Source: Thraustochytrium sp. TN22
Taxonomy: Eukaryota > Sar > Bigyra > Thraustochytrida > Thraustochytriidae
Assembly (NCBI GenBank): GCA_013306675.1
Contig: JABLUY010000240.1
Coordinates: 1-56,095 of the forward strand
Length of the DNA stretch: 56,095 bases
Direction: 5' to 3'
This document shows, piece by piece, positions 36,284 through 46,021 of the stretch (within the stretch, counting starts at the first letter, position 1; each line of letters opens with the position of its first letter). The translations under genes and the position numbers were made by a program. Below the pieces are notes generated by a model. The model had not been told where the DNA came from. It saw only the letters and a list, made by a program, of their open reading frames with translations, and made no database searches.

Positions 36284-37054
36284 TTAGTTCTTGGGGGGGC
36301 CGCCGGCGGAGAAGTCCTTGAGGCCGGGCTTGACGAACTGCTTGTAGTTGTTGATGAACATGTCGGCGAGCTTCTTGGCCTGAGCATCGTAGGCGGACTT
36401 GTCCTCCCAGGCCTCGCGGGGGTTGAGGACCTTGGGGTTGATGTTGCCGAGGGCCTTGGGGATCTGGAGGTTAAAGTAGGGCTCGGTCTGGAACTCGGCC
36501 TTGAGGATGGAGCCGTCGAGGATGGCGTCAATGCAGGCGCGGGTGTCCTTGATGCTCATGCGCTTGGCGCCGGCGGTGGCGCTGCCACCGGACCAGCCGG
36601 TGTTGACGAGGTAGACGTTGGTCTTGTGCTCGGCGATCTTCTTCTCGAGGAGCTCACCGTACTTGGCCGGGGGCAGGGTCATAAAGGCGGCGCCGAAGCA
36701 GGCGGAGAAGGTGGCGGTGGGCTCGGTGACGCCACGCTCAGTGCCGGCGACCTTGGCGGTGTAGCCGGAGAGGAAGTGGTACATGGGCTGGTCGCCGGTG
36801 AGCTTGGAGACCGGGGGCAGGACGCCAAAGGCGTCGGCGGTGAGGAAGATGACGTCCTTGGGGTGGTCGCCCATCTGCTCCTTGTCGTAGTTCTCAATGT
36901 ACTCGATGGGGTAGCTGACGCGGCCGTTCTGGGTCTTGCTCGAGTCAAAGTAGTCGGCCTCGCCGTCCTTGATCATGGTGTTCTCCAGGAGGGCGCCGGG
37001 GGCCTTGATGGCACGGTAAATCTCCGGCTCGTTCTCCTCGGTGAGGTTGATGGT

Positions 37055-37086
<32 letters not shown>

Positions 37087-38431
37087 TGCCATGCTCGTCC
37101 CAGCCGTGCTCGTCGTCGCCGATGAGCGCGCGGTTGGGGTCGGCCGACAGGGTGGTCTTGCCGGTGCCCGAGAGGCCAAAGAAGAGGGCGGTGGAGCCGT
37201 CCTTGCCCTTGTTGGCCGAGCAGTGCATGGCCATGGTGCCCTCGAGCGGCAGCCAGGTGTTCATCATGGAGAAGATGCCCTTCTTCATCTCACCACCGTA
37301 CCAGGTGCCGAGGATGATGGCCACCTTCTTCTCGATGTTGAAGCCGACGAAGACGTCCGAGTTAAGGCCGTGCTTCTGCCAGTTCTCGTTGCTCAGCTTG
37401 CACGCGTTGATGACCGTGAAGGCCGGCTCGAAGTTGGCCACCTCCTCCTTGGTCTCCGGGCGGATGAACATGTTGCGCGTGAAGTGCGCCTGCCACGCCA
37501 GCTCCGTGATGAAGCGCACCGGCCGCTGCGACGCCGGGCTGGCGCCGCAGTACAGGTCGTTCACGTACATGGTGGGCACAGTGCCGTAGTACTCCACCAC
37601 CTTGTCGTACAGCTCATCGAAGATGGCGCCGTCCACCGGCTGGTTCACCGGGCCGAAGTCGATGTACTCGGCCGACGGCATCTGCTTGACGATCCTGCGT
37701 CCTCCAACAGCCGCTGTCAGTCACCCATTTCACCCCTTCCTGCCAGTGCTCCCTCCTCCCGCACAAGCCAATGCGTCCCAGCCGGAAGGAAGCGCGGCGC
37801 TCGCTCGCTCGCTCGGGCGCTCGGGCGGGCGGGCGCGCGGGCGGGCGCGGGCAGGCGGGCGGGCTGCGGGCGGCCGGCCACGGCCGTCCTCCCTCGCGTC
37901 CACCGCCCGCTCCTGCTCCTGCGCCTGCTCGTCTGCCCGCCCGCGCGCCCGCCCGCGCGCGCGCGCCGGCCCGCCTGCCTGCCCGCCGCCGTCCTTTCAT
38001 TCGACTGGACTCGACTCGGTCCGCCGTGCCAGCTGGCGTCCCGGCCTCGATCCTTTTTCAAAAGTTTCGATCTCTCGCGCGCTCTCGCTCTCGCTCTCTC
38101 GCTCGCGCGCGCGCGCGCTCGGCGTCACGCTGGGCACGTACCACTTGTCCTTGGGGGAGCGGCCGGTGAAGATGCCGGTGTCGACGGCGACGACGCCGGA
38201 CTTGGTGACCTCGCCCTCGTTGTTCTCGCGCTCGTGCTTGGCGAGGTCCTCGTAGCTCATGTTGCGGTACACGGTGGCGGACTCGTTCTTGATGCCGTAC
38301 GACTCGAGCTTGAGGTCGCTCGCCTTGATCGTCTCGCTCGTGGAGAAGCGCGCCGCCGCCACGCGCGCCACCTGCGCGCGGCCGGCCGCGGCCGCCGTCC
38401 CGGAGGACACCATCTTGCGGAGCGAGAACAT
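36284..38431 (-). CDS. Phosphoenolpyruvate carboxykinase (ATP), two exons, mitochondrial presequence
   Basis: Catalyses oxaloacetate + ATP to phosphoenolpyruvate + ADP + CO2, the entry step of gluconeogenesis. Coding sequence is join of 38431-38142 and 37694-36284, giving 566 residues. Residues 1-40 are Arg/Ala/Ser-rich with no acidic residue before RFSTSE, typical of a mitochondrial presequence. The substrate site TGRSPKDKW spans the splice junction, which restores KDKWIVK as in the family. The ATP site is [14 protein letters not shown] (about 268-281); the metal and kinase motifs IGDDEHGWD and FEGGCYAK follow, then NTGWSGG. These mark the ATP-dependent, not GTP-dependent, class. The start is the ATG at 38431 (MFSLRK). 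Function is certain; mitochondrial location is inferred. Confidence 0.95.
37695..38141 (-). other. Spliceosomal intron in PEPCK (447 bases, GT-AG)
   Basis: Donor GTACGT at 38141, acceptor GACGCAG ending at 37695. Splicing joins TG and G to make the Trp codon of KDKW and gives the conserved continuation IVK. The intron is very GC-rich with CTCGCTCT and GGGC repeats. It is the only intron that can be placed with confidence in this window. Confidence 0.88.
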
Positions 38432-41350
38432 GCTGGCAAACTCCAAGCGCTACTGCGCAGCGCACGAACCCAGTCAGTCAGTCGGCCATCCTCTCTCGCC
38501 CGCCCTGGCCCTCGCCCTGGCCCTGGCCCTCGCCGCGCAGCCGCGCAGCCGCAGCAGCAGCACCTACCTTGCAAGCAAGCGACCTGGTGGATTGATTGAT
38601 TGCGGGACTGCTGCCTCGGCGGCCTCGCCTCCTTGCCTGCCTTGGCGCGCGCGCTACTAGCTAGCTGGCCAGCAGCAGGCCCGGCAGGGAGGCGAGGCGA
38701 GAGAAACAGACAGAGAATGGAATCAAAGCCCGCTTTCGTAAGCCGCGCGGGCCCGGCAGCAGGCAGGCAGGCAGGCAGGGCCGCCAACGAGGAACCCACG
38801 CCGCCAGCAGCGCTGCTGCTGCGCTGCGCTGCTGCGCTGCGCTGCGCTGCGCCGACCCACGGCAACCGCGCCGCGCAGGAAGCACGAGCGCGGCGGCGGC
38901 GCCTGCTACTAGCTAGGGCGGCGGCGGCGCGGGGCGGCAGGCCGCGGTTGCTCGCGGCGCGCAGCTCACTTCGCGAGGCGCGCGCGCGGGCGAAAGCGGC
39001 GGCGGCAGGCCGGCGAGGCCGAGGCGGCCTCGATCGTGAGTCGTGACGGACGGGCATGATGCGTCATTCGCAGCGCAAGCAGCAGACCGCGGCTCCTCCC
39101 TCCTCGTACGTCGCCACGGCGGGGACCTGCGCTGCGCCGTTGCCTGGCGCCGCGCCGCGCTGCGCCTCGACCTGACTTGACGCGAGGCCCGGCCCTCGAG
39201 GCGCGGCGCTGCGCTGCGCTGCGCTGCGCTGCGCAGCCAGCCAGCCAGCCAGCCGCTGGTTGGCAGCGAGGGACGCCTCGCCGGCCACGGCCAGCCTGGT
39301 CCGGGGCGAAGCGAAGATCTCGGCGGCCGTCATGCGCGCGGAGGTTTCAAGAGGGACGGCGCCATGGATAGCAGCAGGCGATCAATTCGATCGAAAGATA
39401 CACGCCGCTACAGACACGCCTGCCAGTGGCTGCCAGCCACACGTTCCGCACGGCGACCGGACACCCAGGGACGCTGTGCAGCGCGGTCGCACTGCTGCGC
39501 AGAGCCGCGAGCGAGCGAGGCTCCCTGCCCTGACCCGGACCGAGGCGTCAGTCAGGCGAGGCTCCGCGAGCGGCGGGGGTTGATCGTGATGACGTTGGCA
39601 CGGAGGTGCACCTGGGCCTAAGCCATGACGCCGATGTCCTACCGCCCTGTCTCTTCCTTCTGCTGGGTTTCCGCTCGAGTCGCGCGCGCGGCCGCTCGCG
39701 GCGCGCGCGGGCGGCGCTGCGCGAGCGATGCAAGCGCGCGGAAAGAAACCGGCCGAGCCGAGGCATGCGAGCCGGGCCGGGCCGGGCCGAGCCGAGCCGA
39801 GCCGAGGCGGGGCGGGCGGAGGGCACGGCCGCCAGCCGCCTGCGCCACTGCAGGGCCGCGGGCGACCCGCGAAGCGCGACCGGGTCCCGTGCGGCCGGCG
39901 CGCGCGGCCGCGCGGCTAGGAGGCGCGCGCCGCGAGGGAACGTCGCACCGGACTCGGCGGCCACAGATGCGGGTTGGGCCGCTTTCCGGCTTGGACAGCT
40001 TAGACCGCGGGAAGGGCGCGGCGTACGCGGCGGCACGCGCCCGTCCGTGAACTGCGCGGTTCGTGCTGCGCAGATGCTAAAGTTTCTGGCAGTGCCAGTG
40101 GCAGTGCCACTGGCAGGCAGTTCCGGCTGCTCTGCAGCGCGCGAGCGGCAGCGATCGAGGCGGAACCAAGTCGTGGCCGTCTGGCTCCGTGCGTCTCAAG
40201 CTGGCCGGGCTGGTCCAGGCAGGCTCCGAGTTGAGCGAGCTGCAGCGTTTCGCGGTCGAGCTCAAGGCTAACGTCACGCGAGGCGAGGCGAGGCCGAGCC
40301 TCGACTCAGACGTCGACTGCAGTGCATCTGCTCATCAGGCGCTCTTCTTGCCTTGCCTCGGCGCCGTTGCGCAGACGGAAGCGGGACCACGGGGCTGCTA
40401 GCTAGCTTGCTTTGCTTGCTTGACCGCGCAGCACGCCACATTGTCCCAGCTTGCGGCAGCCGTCTTGCTGGCCTTCCTGGAGGTGCAGATTTCACTCAGG
40501 CTCCAGCAGAAGCTGGGCGCGGCCGGCGCGGCCGCGCCGCGCTCGTAGCTGGTTCAAGAACTCCGTCCAGTGGCCTGCCGGGCCTGCCCAAGCCCGGCGG
40601 GCCGGCTTGCTGCTTGCTCGTAGCCTGGGGTCCTGGACTAGCTGGACCGCCACGACTGTGTCACGTCGTGAACCCGAACTTGAACGAGGAGGAAGGCGCT
40701 GCGAACGAGACTGTCGCGATGACGCGGCATGACGCGACTGACGCGCGCCGCGTACCTTTAGCGGCGGACTACGGACCGCCCTTGCCTTGGTCCGGAGTCT
40801 GGACCGTTAGCCGTAGGACTTGAGTCCTGAGGCCGGCGGCCGCTGCTCAGGTTGACTCGACTCGACTCGACTCGAAGCAAAGTCAAGTCACAGACGTATG
40901 CTGTTGACGATGATGATTCGATGAACAAGATAACCTAGGCTAGACCTACTCAGACTGTGACGGAAACTTGACGGATGCGACGCTGTGGTCGGTCAGGATC
41001 CGCTGCGGTAGTAGGGCCAGCATATATCAGTGGGGGGGGGGGGGGGTGGGTTCCGGGGGGGGAGGGCGGGCGCGTGCGGGTGCGTCGGTGGGTGAATGAA
41101 CCGTGGACTACCGCGGACGGGCCCAAGGCGTGCTCACGTTTGCACGCCACGCTCGCTCACAACAGGACGGACCGGACGAACGGAGTCCCCGACCGCCATG
41201 GGAGAAGGCGCAGGCCGCACCGACTCAGAGCGAGCGACTGTTGCTGTGTTTGGTAGCAGTAGACTGTGACGCCGCCTCTGTCTCCATTTTCTGTCTCTCT
41301 CTCTCTCTCTCTCCTTTCCTTGCCTGTGTGTGTGCAGTCGCTGCTCTCCC
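38432..41350. other. Gene-free 2.9 kb region rich in microsatellites
   Basis: No domain in any frame. It contains GCTGC repeats (38825-38853 and about 39207-39236), AGCC repeats (39237-39253), GCCGG/GCCGA pentamers (about 39777-39811), CGACT repeats (40856-40875), a G13 run (41032-41044) with more G-runs downstream, and a (CT)n tract at 41293-41313 just past the Rpn6 stop. Near 40090-40117 the words GGCAGTGCCA and TGGCAGTGCCACTGGCA form small inverted repeats. Confidence 0.55.
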
Positions 41351-42652
41351 TCAGGCGTTGAGCTGCTCGGAGCGGCGAAAGAGGGCGTCCGTGACGCTGG
41401 ACATGTCCTGCAGCACGTTGAGCGTGGCGTCGTACGTGGAGTCAGTGATGGGCTCCTCGAAGACAACGAGCTCGCCAGTTCCCTGGTCAAGCGTGCCGCG
41501 GAACTTCTTGTCGAGGATCATCTGCGAGAGCTTGGACTCGACCTGGCGCAGCGGCAGGTCGATGAGCTTGGCGACGTGAGCGATCTCAACGCGCGAAAAG
41601 GGCTCGATGAGGCGCACAAGGTTCTGCTCGAGCAGCGCGGCCTGCAGGTCCTTGAGATGGCGCTGAACGAGCTGGTCGTGGTCGATCTGGGCCGCGTACT
41701 CCTTGAGCACGGCGTCAAACTCGTGCAGGGAGCGCGCCTTGTAGGCGCGCGCGATGGCGCGCATGGCCTCAATCTCCGCGCTCGCGTACGCCATGGCCTT
41801 CTTCTGGTTGAGGATGCCAGGCACCTCGTCGCCCTGGCCATACATGATCTTGCACAGCAGCATGTACTTGAGGCAGGTGTGCGCCTGCGGGTCCTGCATG
41901 TTGGCGAAGCCCTCAAAGGCCTCGAAAAAGTACGAGTACGCCGTACGGAAGTCCTTCTCGTCCGCGTTCAGAATGCCGCCCAGCATGTCGATCTCGCCCT
42001 GCAGCGTCGGGCCCACGTAGATGGAGTTGCTCACAGACCGCGCCGCCGTCAGCGACGACTTGGCGCGCGGCAGGTTGCGCAGCGCGTGGTGCACGCGCGA
42101 TTCGATCAGGAAAATCTCCACCAACAGCTGCTTGTCGTCCAGCTTCTTCACCTCCGCCTGCAGGTCCGCCAGCAGCTTGAGCGCCAGCTGGAACTGGCCC
42201 GTGCTCAGATACAGATTCGCCAGCCGCGTCTGGATGCGCTGCCGCAAAAACGCGCGCCGCTCCTGGATGCACCACTCCACGTACTCGTTGCACAGCTTCA
42301 CCTGCGCGTCCTCCGTGCCCGGGATCTTCGCCATGGCATCAATCACCGTGCGCACGATCTTGGCCGTCTTGGCCTTGGGCAGCGCCCCGAAGCGCGGCCG
42401 CACCTGGCGCAGCAGCTTCACCAGCGCGTCCGTGCGGCCCAGCGTGCCGTACAGCCCGCACAGGTGGATCAGCGACCACTCCTCGTACTTGCCCATGGGC
42501 TTCTCCGGGTCGCCGCCATGCTGCGCCAGGATCGCCTCGTACCCGGCCACCGCCTGCTCCGGCTGGCTCTCCTCCAGCGACTCCAGGTCCTCGAACTGCT
42601 CGCGCAGCACCGCCTCCTCGCCGTCCGCCATGTCCTCGTCGTGCGCGCCCAT
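41351..42652 (-). CDS. RPN6: 26S proteasome regulatory subunit Rpn6 / PSMD11
   Basis: Rpn6 is a lid subunit of the 19S regulatory particle that clamps lid to core and stabilises the 26S proteasome. The 433-residue product is near the usual length (human PSMD11 about 422). Helical repeats fill residues 20-250 (for example LIHLCGLYGTLGRTDALVKL and ARSVSNSIYVGPTLQGEIDM), followed by a C-terminal PCI domain with the winged-helix segment AHVAKLIDLPLRQVESKLSQ and the strands MILDKKFRGTLDQGTGELVV. The C-terminal helix ends in RRSEQLNA. Start chosen at the ATG at 42652 (MGAHDED); the frame is open upstream but encodes Gly/Arg repeats. The leader holds a CGCTCGCCGC repeat. Function is confident. Confidence 0.93.
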   Translation of the reverse strand: MGAHDEDMADGEEAVLREQFEDLESLEESQPEQAVAGYEAILAQHGGDPEKPMGKYEEWSLIHLCGLYGTLGRTDALVKLLRQVRPRFGALPKAKTAKIVRTVIDAMAKIPGTEDAQVKLCNEYVEWCIQERRAFLRQRIQTRLANLYLSTGQFQLALKLLADLQAEVKKLDDKQLLVEIFLIESRVHHALRNLPRAKSSLTAARSVSNSIYVGPTLQGEIDMLGGILNADEKDFRTAYSYFFEAFEGFANMQDPQAHTCLKYMLLCKIMYGQGDEVPGILNQKKAMAYASAEIEAMRAIARAYKARSLHEFDAVLKEYAAQIDHDQLVQRHLKDLQAALLEQNLVRLIEPFSRVEIAHVAKLIDLPLRQVESKLSQMILDKKFRGTLDQGTGELVVFEEPITDSTYDATLNVLQDMSSVTDALFRRSEQLNA

Positions 42653-43812
42653 TGTGCCGCCGCCGCTGCCTCCGCCGCGCTCGCCGCCGCGCTCGCCGCC
42701 GCGCTCGCCGCCGCGCTCGCCGCCGCCGCTCCCGCCGCCGCCGCCGCCGCCGCCGCGCACGTTGTTTGCCTCGCTGCCCGCCCTCCCAACCTCAGCGAAG
42801 CTTCGCGCCGCGCGGCCTAACGGGGTACTTTGGGGCGCTTTCGCCCGAACCCTGGAACCGAGGCTCGCTCGAACCTTCGCACCGGCGTGCCGGGCGTGGG
42901 CGCGTCCATGGACTCGGCGAGCCTTGGCCAGCGACGAGGAGCCGGCGGCGCAGGGAGCGCGAAGCCGAAAGGTGAACGTGGAGGCTTTTGGCCTGGACTG
43001 GACTTGACTGGACGCCCGAGAAAGAAGAACTTGAAGATGGAGGAACGACAAAGGCTTCTCCTAGCCTAGCTGGAAAGGTAAGGCAGGCTAGTCATGACCG
43101 ACGCAGAGAGAGTCTTTGCAAGCGCGTGACCTACTTACCGTGTTTTGCTTGCTCTTCATAATACCGAAGTGAACGACATGTAAGATTACAAAGTCCCACT
43201 GCGTGGCAACGCGCCGCACGCGATAGCTTTAGGTTACGGCTGAGCAAGGTCCCGCGGGCTAACTTACTTACAGTTAGATACGCATAACTATGCCAAGCCC
43301 AGACTGCCCTTGCTCTTCAAGGCTACAAGCGGCACGTGCAAGTTCTGCTTCGACCAAACCGTAAGTTCTTTTATGCCCCCTTCGGGTATTCGGCGGAACT
43401 AGGAGAACACTTTTGGGCCTACCTCCAGATTTCCTCGCTGGGCTATGCAGTGCGTCTTCTCAAAAGACGATCCGTTATGTCAGCCAAACTTTGGCGCTGG
43501 TTGAGGCCAATCGCAGGCGACGAGCACAACGAGGTCTGCAAGTCCGAGAAGTGGGGCGGCCGCTGGAGAGCTCCGCCGCTCGTCCGCTGGAGAGCTCACC
43601 CGCTCGTCCGCTGGTCGGCTCCCTCCCTTCGCTCGTCAGCTCGCTCGCTCGTCAGCTCGCTCGTCAGCTCGCTCGCCAGCTCGCTCGTCAGCTCGCTCGT
43701 CAGCTCGCTCGCCAACTCGCTCGCCAGCGCGCCTGCGCGACTGGCACCCGCTCGCCGACCGGGCGGCGATCTCGCTCTCGCGCCATTGCAGTCGTCCGCG
43801 CAGCGCAACAAG
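42653..43812. other. Divergent region between Rpn6 and IQUB
   Basis: About 1.2 kb separates two divergent starts and must contain both promoters. The Rpn6 leader is GC-rich with GCCGCGCTC repeats at 42660-42750. The middle (43080-43330) is AT-richer. The IQUB side carries the GCTCGTCA repeat listed separately. No additional gene seen. Confidence 0.55.
43620..43735. repeat. 12-bp tandem repeats (CTCGCTCGTCAG) before IQUB
   Basis: About nine copies of CTCGCTCGTCAG or CTCGCTCGCCAG, preceded by two copies of a 24-bp GCTGGAGAGCT-type unit near 43562-43615. The frame is open through it, but the translation is a monotonous SSLVSSLVS, so it is taken as leader. Confidence 0.88.
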
Positions 43813-45330
43813 ATGGAAGAGAAGGAGGAGGGCAAGTTCGAGGAGAGCAAGGCGGAGGAGAGCAAGCACAACGAGGAAAAGCAGGGCGCAATGGTAACGC
43901 TGCGGTTCTTGATCCAGCCTGAGGGCTTCCCGCACGTCATGGACGTGGAGGCGGCGTGCAGCGTGGCGATGCTCAAGGAGCGTCTCGGACAAGACCTGCA
44001 GCTGCCGGCAGAGGCGCTGCAGCTGCGCGGAAGCGAGCTGGAGAGCAAGGTGGACTTGCAGCACCTGGGCGCCGGGCAGGAGCACGATGTGGAGGTGAGC
44101 ATCGAGCGCGAGGTGGCGGCGGCCGCGAGCGTGTACAAGATGCCGGAGGCAATGGAGGTGGTGGTGCACTTCGACGACGAGGACATCCCGAGCAAGACCG
44201 TGACCGTGCAGATTGTGCGCGAGGACCTGGAGGCGCCCAAGGCGTACCTGGGCGGGTATCGCAACAAGAAGACGGGCGCCGTGTACCACCATGCGAGCAC
44301 GCAGCGCGAGTCGGACAAGCTGCGCGAGGCGGCGGCGGCCCAGGCGGAGGCACAGGAGGGCTGCCGGCTGACACGAGAGACGCAGACCGCCGAGGAGGTC
44401 TCTTGCTCCGCGCAGACGAGGCGCGAGTCCGGCACGCAGATGCAGCGGCGCGACCTCTTCGTGGACGGCGCGCGCGACCGCGCGCTGGCGCCGCGTGAGG
44501 AGTACGTGGACTCGGACCAAGTGCTGGCCCACAAGGTGGAGTCCACCATCAACCTGCAGCGCTTCTGGCGCGGCTATCTGGCGCGCACGCTGGCGCTGCG
44601 CATGCGCGCGCGCATCGCGGCGCGCCAGGAGCAGCAGCGCAGCCTGCAGGAGCGCCGCGACCGCGAGGAGAAGGAACAGCACGAGCGCGAGGTGCAGCGC
44701 AGGATGAACCCGCGCACGCGCGCCGACTTTGAGATCCTCTACAACGAGCTCGACAACTGGCGTCAGCACGAGACGACGCGCATCAAGTCCTCCACCAGCC
44801 TCTCTGCCGACGAGCGCCAGGCCCAGCTCGAGGAGCTCCTTCGCAAGGAGACCAAGCTGCTCCAGACGATTGACCGCCTCAAGCTCTCCGCCAACCACGA
44901 GAACCGCCAGCGCCGCATCGCCAGACTCCTCGAGATGATGGCCGCGCCCAAGCAGTGGCAAATGTCCGACGGTGACGTCACGCACGTACACACCCCCTTC
45001 ACCACGCGCGCGCAGGAGCTCGCCGATCTCTACAAGGGACTCTGCGCCGCCACGCAGACCGTTGACGAGCGCCTTGACGTCCTGCTCCACGTCAAGTGGA
45101 CCGCCAAGGAGTTCCCCTGCGACCTCACGCACGATCTCATCGATCTCATTGACCGTGAGGCCGACCTTCTCAACCGCGGCCGTTCCGCCGACGCCATGCA
45201 GGGCCTGCGCAAGCGCATCGCCTCGCTCTTCTTGCAGTTCCTCGAGACGCCAGAGTTCAACCCTGAAGCCGTGCGCTTCCAGGTCGCCCCGCGCGAGCTT
45301 CTTTTGCGACCACAGATTGCCCCCAAGTGA
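43813..45330 (+). CDS. IQUB: IQ and ubiquitin-like domain protein (IQUB), ciliary
   Basis: IQUB is an axonemal protein associated with radial spokes. The 505-residue product has an acidic start, a ubiquitin-like fold (about 27-97: VTLRFLIQPEGFPHVMDVEA and a closing VEVSIE strand), the family motif LGGYRNKKTGAVYHHASTQ (about 150-170), two short RETQT/SGTQM boxes, an IQ motif (INLQRFWRGYLAR) that binds calmodulin, and a helical C-terminal half with RRMNPRTRADFEILYNELDN and WRQHETTRI followed by LLRKETKLLQTIDRLKL, matching animal IQUB. It is shorter than the human protein (about 790), mainly at the N terminus. The ATG at 43813 is preferred because the upstream frame is repeat DNA. It implies that this organism builds motile cilia. 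Confidence 0.88.
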   Translation: MEEKEEGKFEESKAEESKHNEEKQGAMVTLRFLIQPEGFPHVMDVEAACSVAMLKERLGQDLQLPAEALQLRGSELESKVDLQHLGAGQEHDVEVSIEREVAAAASVYKMPEAMEVVVHFDDEDIPSKTVTVQIVREDLEAPKAYLGGYRNKKTGAVYHHASTQRESDKLREAAAAQAEAQEGCRLTRETQTAEEVSCSAQTRRESGTQMQRRDLFVDGARDRALAPREEYVDSDQVLAHKVESTINLQRFWRGYLARTLALRMRARIAARQEQQRSLQERRDREEKEQHEREVQRRMNPRTRADFEILYNELDNWRQHETTRIKSSTSLSADERQAQLEELLRKETKLLQTIDRLKLSANHENRQRRIARLLEMMAAPKQWQMSDGDVTHVHTPFTTRAQELADLYKGLCAATQTVDERLDVLLHVKWTAKEFPCDLTHDLIDLIDREADLLNRGRSADAMQGLRKRIASLFLQFLETPEFNPEAVRFQVAPRELLLRPQIAPK

Positions 45331-46021
45331 TGTTACACCAATTGCCCTTGTGCTTGTTGGTCCGTCTTGCGCGACTCTGAGAGCCTGATTGTGCGTTCGT
45401 TGCCGGGGTGCAGTGAAAAGAGCAAGGTCATTTGAAAAGACGTTTCTGAAAAGACGTTTGTGAAAACGATGCAAAAGACCATGTGAAGAGAGTTCAAGAG
45501 AACCACGTGAAACGTGTTCAAGAGTAAAAAGACCACCGCCCAATGATTGTATCCTTTGGGATGCTCGTGGTGCCAACCAAAAAGTTGTGCCGTGCCACGC
45601 CTCTGGCGCAGCCTCGCACATTGCACCATGGACTTTGTCAAACAATCCATACTACCCTCTCAGGCTCGCTTGACGATGATCCAAAGCAGAGCACGCTCTC
45701 GTCATCACTGAGCACCCCATGATCACACAGCAACTTGCTCTGCTCAAGCCTCAAGCCCAAGGATGGACTCGGACGGGGCGGTCTCCAAGGTCACGGGAAG
45801 CCTCTCCGAGCCCCTAAGCTCAGCCAGCACAGCCCTTCTGGCGCTGCGCTGCGCGTCCTCCATGTTCGCTCCTCCCTTCTCGATCACCGTGAAGGTAGGC
45901 TGGTAGGCCTAACTTGGCCGCGGCACGACGTTGGCAACGGCGGCGCCTCTTGCAGAGCCCCAAACTCGGCTCCGCTCGCGCGGCCTTGGCGGGGCGCGGC
46001 GGCGGCGGCGGCGGCGGCGGC
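45331..46021. other. Spacer with AAAAGACGTTT repeats
   Basis: No gene seen. Just after IQUB (45415-45535) imperfect GAAAAGACGTTT and GTGTTCAAGAG units recur in an A-rich stretch that may be its 3' UTR. A (GGC)n tract lies immediately before the next ATG. Confidence 0.55.

Noticed and set aside
36626-38599. 657-codon plus-strand frame opposite PEPCK
   Set aside because: It runs through the PEPCK exons and intron in antisense and shows no domain.
39606-40271. Overlapping plus-strand frames in the 39-40 kb gap
   Set aside because: Arg/Ala/Gly-rich translations of GC repeats without any motif.
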